Positions 55,686 to 64,000 of a DNA stretch of 64,000 bases are shown here, one piece after another (positions within the stretch are counted from its first letter, which is position 1; every line of letters starts with the position of its first letter). The stretch is from Paraclostridium sordellii (lineage in GTDB: Bacteria > Bacillota > Clostridia > Peptostreptococcales > Peptostreptococcaceae), in NCBI RefSeq assembly GCF_000953675.1, contig NZ_LN679998.1:2482102-2546101 (forward strand), given 5' to 3'. The position numbers and the translations under genes were made by a program. The notes under the pieces are model-generated. The model did no database searches. It was not told where the DNA came from and worked only from the letters and a program-made list of their open reading frames with translations.

Positions 55686-57260
55686 TTACTCATTTAACCA
55701 ACTATTAACTAAATCTGTAACTTGGTCTGGATTGTCTGCAGCAAACTGCTTAACTTCATCTTCTAAACTTACACTTGCTTCATCTTCTTCTTCATTGCTG
55801 TTCAATCTATTTTGCTCCAATTCTTCTAGCTTTTTGTTGATTAGTTCTAATTCATCTTCTTCCTCTACATCCTCTACTATAGTAGATTTACGTTTATTTT
55901 TCATAATCATGTAAACTACTGTACCGATTAATAATCCTATAATAATAGCAATTATTATTCCTGTTATAGTTAACATTAGTGATAATGATTTATTTTGGCT
56001 TATAGCACTCTTAATAACTCCAAATGTAGAAGTATCTTCTTTCTCTGTTTCAAATCCCATAGAAACTACTTTTACGTTATCTCCTCTTTTTGGATCCATT
56101 CCTATAGCATTTGCTACCATTTGTTGAACATTTCTTACTACATCATCACTTAATTGACCATTTATAGCTACTGATGCTGTTATTTTATTTACTTCACCTT
56201 TTGCTTTTATAGTCTTTGTTTCAGTTTTACCTGTTTGATATTGAATGTCTTCTTCACTACTTTGAACACTTCCAGCTCCGCTTTCATTAACATTACTCAT
56301 GTTGTTGTCTACTGCACCACCTGTGTTTTGTCTCTCAGTAGTTTTGCTATTTGATTTTGATTCTTTAGTTATTACTTTATTTGGATCTATTATAATTTCA
56401 GATCTTTCACTTGAATCAAAGTTTAAATCCGTGTTAACACTTGCTCTTACTTTACCTGGTCCAAATATAGGTTCTAAAAGACCTGTTATAGATCTTTCAA
56501 GTTCTTTACTTAAGTCTTTTTCAGCTTTTAAAGCTTGATCAACTTCTCCTAAACTTGAAGTTTTTATGTTTCCATTTTCATCCATAAGTCCATCTGATAA
56601 TAGCTTCATATTTTGATCTATTACTTCGACATTTTGCTTTGGTACATTATTAGTACTTGCTGAAACTAAGCACATAATTGATCTTACTTGGTCTGGTTGT
56701 AAAGATTCACCTGGATTTAGATCAAGATAAACAGCTGCTTTTCCTGGTACGGTTTCATTTGCGAAAACTGATTTTTCACCTTCAGTTATATGTACTCTTG
56801 CACTTTTTACCTGTGGAAAAACTTTTATAGTTTTTTCTATTTCACCTTGAACCATTCTTTGTTTCTTTATTTGGAATTCTTCATCAGTCATTCCAAAAGA
56901 AGATCCTTCATCCATTATTTCAAAACCTTTTGAACCATTTGATACACTTGAAGATAATTCCATTCTTAATTTATCTACATCTTTTTTAGGAACTAGTATA
57001 CTATTTCCTTCTATTTTGGTTTCTACTTTTTTTGACTCTAATTCCTTAGTTATTGTAGCAGCATCATTAGAATCTAAACCTGAGAATAAAACACCATATT
57101 TATTTTTCTTTGCATATGTTAATCCAAATATCATTGCTAAAACTAAAGATATAACTGCAACCATTATGGCAATTTTCTTCTTCTTAGATAAGGTATCAAA
57201 TTGTTCTTTTTTAACCAACACAAAATCTTTTGCTTTTTGTGGTAATTCCTTTATATTCAT
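55686..57260 (-). CDS. fliF: Flagellar MS-ring protein FliF
   Basis: 524 aa. First helix ~28-47, second ~435-460. YscJ-like ring domain with VLFSGLDSNDAATITKELESKKV, GSSFGMTDEEFQIKKQRMVQGEIEKTI, and SARVHITEGEKSVFANE. The acidic C-terminus (EDEVKQFAADNPDQVTDLVNSWL) is the FliG-binding peptide. SD AAGGAG before ATG. Confidence 0.95.
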   Translation of the reverse strand: MNIKELPQKAKDFVLVKKEQFDTLSKKKKIAIMVAVISLVLAMIFGLTYAKKNKYGVLFSGLDSNDAATITKELESKKVETKIEGNSILVPKKDVDKLRMELSSSVSNGSKGFEIMDEGSSFGMTDEEFQIKKQRMVQGEIEKTIKVFPQVKSARVHITEGEKSVFANETVPGKAAVYLDLNPGESLQPDQVRSIMCLVSASTNNVPKQNVEVIDQNMKLLSDGLMDENGNIKTSSLGEVDQALKAEKDLSKELERSITGLLEPIFGPGKVRASVNTDLNFDSSERSEIIIDPNKVITKESKSNSKTTERQNTGGAVDNNMSNVNESGAGSVQSSEEDIQYQTGKTETKTIKAKGEVNKITASVAINGQLSDDVVRNVQQMVANAIGMDPKRGDNVKVVSMGFETEKEDTSTFGVIKSAISQNKSLSLMLTITGIIIAIIIGLLIGTVVYMIMKNKRKSTIVEDVEEEDELELINKKLEELEQNRLNSNEEEDEASVSLEDEVKQFAADNPDQVTDLVNSWLNE

Positions 57261-57283
57261 CTAAATTTCTCCTTGCTATAAAG

Positions 57284-57595
57284 TTATAATTGAACTCTAT
57301 TTAGATCTTGATAAGCTTCATATACCTTATTTCTAACTTCAATCATTAACTGCATTGACATTTGGGCTTCTTGTGCTGATACCATTACATCATGCATAGA
57401 AACGTCTCCACCTTTTATAAGGCTTTTTACTTTGTTATTTGAGTCCACTTGCATATCATTAACTTTGTCTATTGCACTTTTTATAACATCTGAAAAACTA
57501 CTTTCTTTTTTAATACTCTCTGCATTTGATGTTTTAAGTAAATTATTGCTTGTTGCGATATTGTTTACTCCGCTTATAGCACTTATTCCTGTCAT
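57284..57595 (-). CDS. fliE: MS-ring/rod junction protein FliE
   Basis: 103 aa. C-terminal signature SMHDVMVSAQEAQMSMQLMIEVRNKVYEAYQDLNRVQL is typical FliE. Links MS ring to the rod; between flgC and fliF in the usual order. Confidence 0.94.
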   Translation of the reverse strand: MTGISAISGVNNIATSNNLLKTSNAESIKKESSFSDVIKSAIDKVNDMQVDSNNKVKSLIKGGDVSMHDVMVSAQEAQMSMQLMIEVRNKVYEAYQDLNRVQL

Positions 57596-57615
57596 AAATA
57601 TACTCCTTTTTTGTT

Positions 57616-58020
57616 TTATCTACCTATTTCTAAAGCCTTAGAAATCATATTCTTTTGTGCATTTAATGTATCTATATTAGATTCATAAGATCTTGCTGCA
57701 GTCATTAAATCTGCCATTTCAACTAATATATCCACATTTGGATATTCAACATATCCTTCTTTATCTGCATCTGGATGATTAGGTTCATATAATTTTCTAA
57801 GTGGTGCTTGATCTTTTTGTATACTTACAGTTTTTACACCTAGCATACCTAACTTACTATCGTAATTTTCCTCAAATACTGGAACTCTACGTCTATAAGC
57901 TCCGCCTTCTTTAGTTCTTGTAGTTTTCATATTAGCTATATTAGATGAAACTACATCCATTTTAAGACGTTCTGCAGATAAAGCACTTTGGCTTATTCTC
58001 ATACCTCCAAAAATACTCAT
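57616..58020 (-). CDS. flgC: Proximal rod protein FlgC
   Basis: 134 aa. ISQSALSAERLKMDVVSSNIANMKTTRTKEGGAYRR at the start and YVEYPNVDILVEMADLMTAARSYESNIDTLNAQKNM at the end, both canonical FlgC. 4 bases after flgB. Confidence 0.95.
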   Translation of the reverse strand: MSIFGGMRISQSALSAERLKMDVVSSNIANMKTTRTKEGGAYRRRVPVFEENYDSKLGMLGVKTVSIQKDQAPLRKLYEPNHPDADKEGYVEYPNVDILVEMADLMTAARSYESNIDTLNAQKNMISKALEIGR

Positions 58021-58024
58021 TTAG

Positions 58025-58351
58025 TTACCTCCCTGCTATAACATTTTTTGCCATTCCTAATTTTATATTAGTTAAAGTTACAAGAGCATTAAATTCAAGA
58101 GTTGTAGCTGCTTGGTTTACCTTTTCGCTCTCTAAGTCGATATTGTTACCATCTACTCTCATTTTTGAATTTTCATCTGTTTTAACCTCTATTTTAGGTT
58201 TTCCATTTACAGATTCGTTTAGAGTATCTTCAAAACTTACATACTTTCTTTTATAATTTGGGGTATTAATATTTGCTATATTATTAGCAATAACTTTACT
58301 CCTTAAGGCTGTGGCATCTAAACCAGCTTTCATTAAATTGTATATTTCCAT
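58025..58351 (-). CDS. flgB: Proximal rod protein FlgB
   Basis: 108 aa. LMKAGLDATALRSKVIANNIANINTPNYKRKYVSFED is the canonical FlgB N-terminus; VNQAATTLEFNALVTLTNIKLGMAKNVI the C-terminus. First gene of the flagellar operon; SD GGGAGGG lies only about 15 bases downstream of a terminator-like hairpin's T-run. Confidence 0.95.
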   Translation of the reverse strand: MEIYNLMKAGLDATALRSKVIANNIANINTPNYKRKYVSFEDTLNESVNGKPKIEVKTDENSKMRVDGNNIDLESEKVNQAATTLEFNALVTLTNIKLGMAKNVIAGR

Positions 58352-58382
58352 TCTTCCCTCCCATTTTTTTATTAAAATAAAA

Positions 58383-58405
58383 AAACTACTCTGAAAGAGT
58401 AGTTT
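58383..58405 (-). terminator. Leader terminator-like hairpin before flgB
   Basis: Perfect 10-bp arms AAACTACTCT / AGAGTAGTTT with a 3-nt loop, followed on the minus strand by TTTTTTTATTTT. It ends ~25 bases before the flgB start and lies within the leader carrying the c-di-GMP riboswitch. It is either its distant expression platform or a separate attenuator. Confidence 0.75.
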
Positions 58406-58427
58406 AATAACTTTTATACAATATGAC

Positions 58428-58606
58428 TAATTACTAATTTTAAATTTTAAATATAAAATAAATTCAATAAGTAAATATTATTAAATTTTCACAGAACTAT
58501 CCCTGTAAATATATATATAATAATATTTTACACCCCTAATTTAGACATAATGATACAATTACATCTTTTATTTTATATTTGCAATTAAATTTTATATTAG
58601 TAATTA
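58428..58606. repeat. Imperfect inverted repeat pair in the flagellar leader
   Basis: TAATTACTAAT (58428-58438) is inverted at 58596-58606. AAATATAAAATAAA (58449-58462) is inverted at 58567-58580, nested colinearly. The two arm sets flank about 100 bp. All are AT-rich, so chance similarity is possible. Confidence 0.4.
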
Positions 58607-58625
58607 TAACAAAAAGTTTAGTAAC

Positions 58626-58722
58626 TCTTCGGCAGCTGGCTGGCATAGTTTATTTCTAATAAACCTTAGCCCCTATAGTTTTGCGACCCTAGATTTCCCT
58701 AGGTATGCCCTTATTTTTTTCG
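58626..58722 (-). promoter_or_regulatory. c-di-GMP-I (GEMM) riboswitch aptamer
   Basis: The minus strand shows the GEMM core in order: GGGCATACC, GTCGCAAAAC, GGGGCTAAGG and ATGCCAGCCAGCTGCCG (the conserved tetraloop-receptor and closing strand). Located at the 5' end of the flagellar operon transcript, as in C. difficile, where c-di-GMP binding reduces flagellar operon transcription. Confidence 0.88.
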
Positions 58723-58734
58723 ACTTATATTTTC

Positions 58735-58763
58735 ATTTTATACCATTATTCAGCATTATTCAA
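58735..58763 (-). promoter_or_regulatory. Putative sigma-A promoter of the flagellar operon
   Basis: Minus strand TTGAAT (58758-58763), 17-nt spacer, TAAAAT (58735-58740); transcription would start just before the riboswitch. The remaining upstream gap (58764-59087) is over 300 bases of AT-rich sequence with no gene or structure I can support. Confidence 0.6.
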
Positions 58764-59087
58764 GCATTTACTTTAAATTCTAACTTTTCCAATAAGTAGT
58801 AATTTTCTAATTTGTTTAAAAAATAATTATAAGCTTAAACATCATGCTATTTTTAACATCAAATTATTTCAATATTAAGGTTAATCCTTGTAACTACCTT
58901 ATTTTTAACATTTATAAATCTTATTATTTTTTATTTTTTGCATAATTTTTTTCTATTTTTTTAATTTCATTATTTATTTTTACTTTAATGAAATTTGTAT
59001 ACAATATATTTTTTTAATAATTTATAATAATTTAGATTTTCATATTTTTTAAATTATAATTTAATTTAATTTTATTTATATATTATG

Positions 59088-60983
59088 TTACATATTTTCA
59101 TCTACATAAGCATAAAACTGTTCAACCGTATTAGGCATATAAACATTTAACTTTGAAAATACATCAAACAACCTTTGTTCTTGATTACTAAGTATTTTAG
59201 ATATAACACAAACATTAGCTCCTAACTTAGCCATCGATAAAACAGATGTAGATACTGATGAAATAATTGATATATTATCATATTTGTAAAAAACTTCTAT
59301 ATTTATATGTTTGTCTATCCAATTAATATTTTTATATCCACTTAAAAAATCATCCATGTACTTACTATTATCTCTAGGATGATATTTAATAAATACATTA
59401 TAATCTTTTAAGGATTTAATTAAATAGGCAATTATTTCTTTATATTTATTTAAGTCTAAATCATATAAATTAAATGCATCTACATGTTCTAAGGCAATAA
59501 AAATAGTTTTTCCATTTATATTAAATTCATAGTTACCATATACTAAATCTATCGCTTTTTTTAGACATCCTAAATTAATTTCATTGCTTAATTTACCATC
59601 ATAAAATTCATCTCTAACAAGATTAGGATATAGGAAAATCCTTTGTTTTATCTTACTATAAGTTCCAAGTACTTCTATACACTCTATGTTACTTATTTTT
59701 TTAAATTCTTCATTATATGTAATAACTGAATTACAATATGATGCTGATCCATCTTCAATATAAATTACATTTTCAGAATCCTTAAAAAGACTATTACATA
59801 TCATTTGAGTTATTTGATCTGATTCGTTATGTGTAAAAATATTATCATATAAATTTTCAGGTAAATTGTTTAAGTCATATATATTATCAAACACCTTAGA
59901 TACTTCATCTAAGTTAAACTCAATATTATCACTATCAAATATAAATAAATCATTCCTATATCCTATATAACTATCTATAGCTACACTTGTAGATAATAGT
60001 AGATGGTATCCGGTTTTAACTAAAAAAAGATTTTTTTTGATGTTACAATTGCTATAAAACATTTTAGGATTTTCAATCTGAAACTCTAGAGAAGTATCCA
60101 AAATATCTTTTTCTATATTGTCAACAATAAAATTTCTTTTGTCAATTAAATTTAAAGTATCACAAAACATAATACAATTAGAATAATACTTTCTAATCCA
60201 TATATTTAAGATTGTTTTTGTTTTTTTGCTTAAATTTTTATTTTTAGATAGTTTATAAGTTTCTTTTGCAATAATATAGTTTCCTTTTATTCTATTTTCG
60301 TCTATTTCTTTCGTCATTATTGAATTTTCTCTTATTCTTCTAAAGAAAAATCTTTTAGGTATATATTTAACTTTTTTTGCTAATATGAAGCTTTTACTTG
60401 TATGTATTTCATCTTCATGAACTATACCTTCATAAAAATTCAAATTATTGCTTTCTATAAATTTCCTTTTATAAAAATTCAACCATACAGGTGCTCTATA
60501 AGCCCTATTTCTATTAGCATAAACGTAAAATTCTTCTCCACTCATTATTTTTGATTCTATAAGGTCATATCTGTAAAATTCTTCTTTATCTACTTCACCA
60601 ATACTTGATTGCCCATCTAAAAATGTTTCTGCATCAAAGGTAAGTATATCTAAATTATTTTTTTTAGCTTCATCATAGCAATATTTCATAGCATTTAAAT
60701 CTATATAATCATCACTATCTAAAAAATAAATATATTCACCTTTACATTCTGCTATTCCGGTATTTCTAGCACCACTTAATCCTTTATTTTCTTGATTTAT
60801 AACTTTAAAATTAGAATATTTTTTTTTATATTCTTCTAATATTTCAGCACTATTATCAGTAGATCCATCATTTATAGCTATTATTTCTATCCCTTTTAAT
60901 GATTGCTTAACAGCACTATCTAAACTTTCTTTTAAATATTTTTCCACATTATATACAGGAACTACAATACTTACTTTTATCAT
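59088..60983 (-). CDS. GT2 glycosyltransferase fused to polysialyltransferase-like domain
   Basis: 631 aa. Residues 1-~320 are a GT-A family 2 transferase: VSIVVPVYNVEKYLKESLDS, INDGSTDNSAEIL, the DXD-like YFLDSDDYID and a following helical part. Residues ~330-631 form a second GT-B-like domain with IYIEDGSASY, FIKYHPRDN and ISSVSTSVLSMAKLGA. These match the conserved acidic, HP and SS motifs of bacterial alpha-2,8-polysialyltransferases. Cytoplasmic. Position beside the flagellar operon and TPR proteins suggests flagellin or surface glycan assembly (inference). Confidence 0.78.
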   Translation of the reverse strand: MIKVSIVVPVYNVEKYLKESLDSAVKQSLKGIEIIAINDGSTDNSAEILEEYKKKYSNFKVINQENKGLSGARNTGIAECKGEYIYFLDSDDYIDLNAMKYCYDEAKKNNLDILTFDAETFLDGQSSIGEVDKEEFYRYDLIESKIMSGEEFYVYANRNRAYRAPVWLNFYKRKFIESNNLNFYEGIVHEDEIHTSKSFILAKKVKYIPKRFFFRRIRENSIMTKEIDENRIKGNYIIAKETYKLSKNKNLSKKTKTILNIWIRKYYSNCIMFCDTLNLIDKRNFIVDNIEKDILDTSLEFQIENPKMFYSNCNIKKNLFLVKTGYHLLLSTSVAIDSYIGYRNDLFIFDSDNIEFNLDEVSKVFDNIYDLNNLPENLYDNIFTHNESDQITQMICNSLFKDSENVIYIEDGSASYCNSVITYNEEFKKISNIECIEVLGTYSKIKQRIFLYPNLVRDEFYDGKLSNEINLGCLKKAIDLVYGNYEFNINGKTIFIALEHVDAFNLYDLDLNKYKEIIAYLIKSLKDYNVFIKYHPRDNSKYMDDFLSGYKNINWIDKHINIEVFYKYDNISIISSVSTSVLSMAKLGANVCVISKILSNQEQRLFDVFSKLNVYMPNTVEQFYAYVDENM

Positions 60984-61003
60984 ATAAATCCTTTCTAGTA
61001 CAT

Positions 61004-62341
61004 TTAAATTTTAGTTCTTAAAAATTTTAAATTTTGATTTACTATAATTGAATCTCTTAATTCATTTTGATATATTAATACTTTCTTATAATTTTCAAAT
61101 GATTCATCTAAATACCCTAGAGTATAATATAAATTAGATAATTTATAATAATCATTTGTATAAATATTATCAACTATATTGCTATAATTATTTAAAGATA
61201 GATTAATCATAAATTTAATCAATTCTTTATTTCCTATTTTTTTTAAATATTTCAACTCGCTAATAAATATATTTTTTACATAATTGCTTTCAGTAATTAA
61301 TTCTATGCATTCATCTACTTTTTCCAACTTCAACAGTAAATTTATATATATAATAAATATAAATTCATCATTATTATTTTTTTTATAAATTTGTTTTATA
61401 TATTCAATATCTTTTTCTGTTTTTTCTTTATTTTCAACAATTCTATAAATTGATTTTAAATATTCATAATCTTGGTTTTCAAGAAATTCATCACATATAT
61501 TATAAACTTTGTATGGTTGTGATTTATAAATCGATAAAAATAATTCAATTAGCATCTCATTATAATTATTTAAGTTTATATCTTTTATAAAATAAATTTT
61601 CCCATTATCTTCTAAAAGCTTTTTAGTAATATATATATATATATCATCAGTTATGATAATATCAGATTCGCTACAACAGACCATTTCATTATATATATTT
61701 GAAGTTTCATTTAAATAATCAGTTTTATCTAAATACAAATTTTTACGGCAATTATAAACTAATTTTCCATATATATTAAGTGCCTTTAATTCACTTATAT
61801 GTACAAATTCATCAAATACTATATAGCAAAAAATATTTTGCATAAAATTTTCTTTCATCAGTTGGTATAAATCTTCTAAATTCATCTTATATATTCTAAA
61901 TTTATTATTTTTTAGAAATCTAATATTATCATTATAATTTTCAATCCATATAGTTATAAATCCTAATTTATTTTTATCTATACTAAATTGAAGTTGCTCT
62001 AGTATATTTATAACTTCCTGTTTTAAGTCCTTATCTCTACAATTTATATAACAATCTAAATAGCATCTATACGATGCTTCTATATCAGATTGTAAAAACT
62101 TTAAATATGCTAAATTGTATAATAAGTCAATGTTTGTTGGATCTATCGCTAATCCCTTGTTTATAAACTCTTCAGCATAATTAAACTTATTTTCTTTTAT
62201 ATATATAATAGATTTGATTGAGTATATCTCTATCTTAAAATTTTCATAATCTGATTCATATTTTTCAAGATATTCTTTTGCAGCATCGATATTATCTTGT
62301 TCTATAAACAGTTTAATTTCTTCTATTATTTGCTTATTCAT
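61004..62341 (-). CDS. TPR-containing protein
   Basis: 445 aa. Tetratricopeptide-like helices in the N-terminus (SIIYIKENKFNYAEEFINKGLAIDPTNIDLLYNLAYLKF) and again near the C-terminus (LSNLYYTLGYLDESFENYKKVLIYQ). The central part has no motif I recognise (a ~200-residue region with IYGKLVYNCRKNLYLDK, perhaps a degenerate glycosyltransferase-like fold). Between the GT2 fusion and another TPR protein, spacing 20 and 63 bases; probably one operon. Confidence 0.72.
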   Translation of the reverse strand: MNKQIIEEIKLFIEQDNIDAAKEYLEKYESDYENFKIEIYSIKSIIYIKENKFNYAEEFINKGLAIDPTNIDLLYNLAYLKFLQSDIEASYRCYLDCYINCRDKDLKQEVINILEQLQFSIDKNKLGFITIWIENYNDNIRFLKNNKFRIYKMNLEDLYQLMKENFMQNIFCYIVFDEFVHISELKALNIYGKLVYNCRKNLYLDKTDYLNETSNIYNEMVCCSESDIIITDDIYIYITKKLLEDNGKIYFIKDINLNNYNEMLIELFLSIYKSQPYKVYNICDEFLENQDYEYLKSIYRIVENKEKTEKDIEYIKQIYKKNNNDEFIFIIYINLLLKLEKVDECIELITESNYVKNIFISELKYLKKIGNKELIKFMINLSLNNYSNIVDNIYTNDYYKLSNLYYTLGYLDESFENYKKVLIYQNELRDSIIVNQNLKFLRTKI

Positions 62342-62404
62342 AATTACTCCTTTTGAATTTTTAAAAACTAAACTAAATCTTAAAAATATAAATAACTTAT
62401 TTCA

Positions 62405-64000
62405 TTATAATTTTTTTATATTTTCAGTAGCTTCTCTAACTATATCAGCTTCATTACAATTATTAATTATGTTCTCATAAAATTGCTTAGCTTCTTGCTT
62501 ATCACCTATTAATTCTTTTAAATAAGCAATATTAAAAATAACATTAAAATCTTCACTACTATATATCCAAGAATTTTTCAGTAATTTTTCAGCTTTATCT
62601 AACTGGCTACTCATCAACGCTATTACAGCCTTCATATTTAGTATTTCAAATTCCTCACTAAACATAGATTCATATTCATTAATCATTTTTATGGCCTCAT
62701 CTAAATTCCCACCATTTATGCTACTTTCAATTAACAACTTATATTTAATTTTGAGTTCCTTTAATTCTGTATTTTCATTTAATTCTTTTTCAAAATCAGA
62801 TATTAATAGCTTAATACACTTTTTATAGTAAGGATTATCAATTAATAAATCTTTTAATTTTCTTATATATATTAATTCATCATTACTTTTATATTTTTCA
62901 ATTTTTTTTAATTTTACGATAAATTCATCTTCTTCATTTCTAAGTAAATTTATTGCTTCTTCATTTTTTAAGTTTATATTATAAACTCTTCTTAGACATT
63001 CATAACTATAACTTATATACATATAGAATATTTTTTTATACTTGTCCCCAACTAAATTACCATACATTAATAGTGATTTTGATAAACAAGCATAAACTTG
63101 AAGCTTTTTATAATACATAGTATTTGAAACGTTTTCTAAGTAATTATATAATTTAATTATACATTCTCGCTTTGTTTTGATTAAATAATCAGTGAAATTT
63201 TGCATTTTTATGTAACTAACATTGTTTAAGACATTTTCTATATTAAAATTATTTTCTATAGCATAATATAAAATTTCTGAAAAATACACTTCTTTTTCTT
63301 CTTTTAAAATGTAATTGTACTCTTCTTCATTTAAAGTCATACCTAATCTAATTTTATTTAAAATTCCATAGTTATCATCAATATTTGAAAGTATTTTATA
63401 AAATTTTGCCTTATCATTTTCTTTTACTCTATTTAATATTGATTCTATAGCTACTTTAAATTTATTTTCTTGAGATTTAGATCCTGAAATTTTATTAAAT
63501 AACTCAATTATTTTCTCTTCTTTGTTAAGTTTATATAAACTCATAAATACAACTAAATATGCTTCTTCTAAAACATTTATCGACATACTATCAATATCTT
63601 TTATAACATCTTCATACATTTCTAGTTTATAATAATTATCCATTATATTAATAATAGCTTTTTCTTTATTAAGTAACGTATCATAATTACATTCTGTATT
63701 ATTTGCTTGTGTGGTTATATTGAAATTTTCTGTCAGATAAAGATATCTTTTATAACTTTCTATACTTTTTTTATTTTTGTTTAATTGTTTTTGGCTAGTT
63801 GCTAAATAATAATATATATCTATATTTCTATCATCTTTTTTTATATACTTAATACATAAATTTTCACACTTATCAAACTCACTTAAATCTACATATAAAT
63901 TTGCCAAATCTAGAGTTACAAATAGAGGTATATACTTATTTTTTTCATATATCTCATATCCTTTTTCAATGTAGAAAAGTGCATCTTCATAATTTTTAGA
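62405..64000 (-). CDS. TPR-containing protein (N-terminus beyond window edge)
   Basis: At least 531 codons, open to the right edge: the frame continues upstream of the apparent TTG at 63907 with more TPR-like sequence (ALFYIEKGYEIYEKN), so the true start is outside. Multiple helical repeats throughout, ending MKAVIALMSSQLDKAEKLLKNSWIYSSEDFNVIFNIAYLKELIGDKQEAKQFYENII. Likely a scaffold partner of the adjacent glycosyltransferase. Confidence 0.75.
   Translation of the reverse strand, partial: SKNYEDALFYIEKGYEIYEKNKYIPLFVTLDLANLYVDLSEFDKCENLCIKYIKKDDRNIDIYYYLATSQKQLNKNKKSIESYKRYLYLTENFNITTQANNTECNYDTLLNKEKAIINIMDNYYKLEMYEDVIKDIDSMSINVLEEAYLVVFMSLYKLNKEEKIIELFNKISGSKSQENKFKVAIESILNRVKENDKAKFYKILSNIDDNYGILNKIRLGMTLNEEEYNYILKEEKEVYFSEILYYAIENNFNIENVLNNVSYIKMQNFTDYLIKTKRECIIKLYNYLENVSNTMYYKKLQVYACLSKSLLMYGNLVGDKYKKIFYMYISYSYECLRRVYNINLKNEEAINLLRNEEDEFIVKLKKIEKYKSNDELIYIRKLKDLLIDNPYYKKCIKLLISDFEKELNENTELKELKIKYKLLIESSINGGNLDEAIKMINEYESMFSEEFEILNMKAVIALMSSQLDKAEKLLKNSWIYSSEDFNVIFNIAYLKELIGDKQEAKQFYENIINNCNEADIVREATENIKKL

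Overview
The window is very AT-rich with Gram-positive Shine-Dalgarno sites (AGGAGG/GGGGAGG), strong sigma-A type promoters and long bidirectional terminators. Gene content points to an anaerobic Firmicute of the Clostridia, most likely Peptostreptococcaceae (Clostridioides/Paraclostridium/Romboutsia relatives). Supporting signs are the FliR-FlhB fusion, the c-di-GMP-I riboswitch leader of an flgB-first flagellar operon lying next to glycan genes, PfoR-type PTS IIC proteins and the DUF969/DUF979/pcp operon. I saw no rRNA, tRNA, IS element or CRISPR array.

Layout. Positions 1-3.4 kb: a cysteine-rich protein running off the left edge, a divergent frameshift-containing gene, and a PadR/HAAS(DUF1700)/DUF4097 envelope operon with a palindromic promoter-operator. 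3.4-18 kb: housekeeping genes (M42 aminopeptidase, Gate-domain membrane protein, diacylglycerol-type glycosyltransferase, cation/H+ antiporter, M23 peptidase, an extended glutamine synthetase, DEDD exonuclease, exonuclease III, GalT-like, aminotransferase, MarR). 18-21 kb: two tandem near-identical PTS IIC (PfoR-like) genes with duplicated promoters. 20.8-29.8 kb: modABC, a GltD-like flavoprotein, a polysaccharide deacetylase, xpt under a guanine riboswitch, an RpiR regulator and several very small membrane proteins. 29.8-35.7 kb: a five-gene operon (pcp, M14 peptidase, DUF969, DUF979, gamma-glutamylcyclotransferase-like) that looks like a pyroglutamyl-peptide salvage system. 35.9-39 kb: two TraB/GumN lipoproteins and an unknown membrane protein.

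From 58.75 kb down to 39.09 kb runs one long minus-strand flagellar operon: flgB flgC fliE fliF fliG fliH fliI fliJ fliK flgD flgE motA motB fliO fliP fliQ fliR-flhB flhA fliA flgF/G flgG fliM and a decayed fliN. A sigma-A promoter and a c-di-GMP-I riboswitch precede it, with a terminator-like hairpin just before flgB. Upstream (59-64 kb) lie a GT2/polysialyltransferase-like fusion glycosyltransferase and two TPR proteins, plausibly flagellar glycan genes.

Most notable: fliN survives only as broken fragments, and FliM lacks the N-terminal CheY-binding segment and has an unusual start. flhF, flhG, fliL and flbD are missing from the operon. The switch complex made from this locus would therefore be incomplete or non-chemotactic unless other loci complement it. 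Other points of interest are the dnaX-like slippery heptamer at 905-911, the 61-bp near-palindrome in the padR promoter and the pyroglutamate operon.
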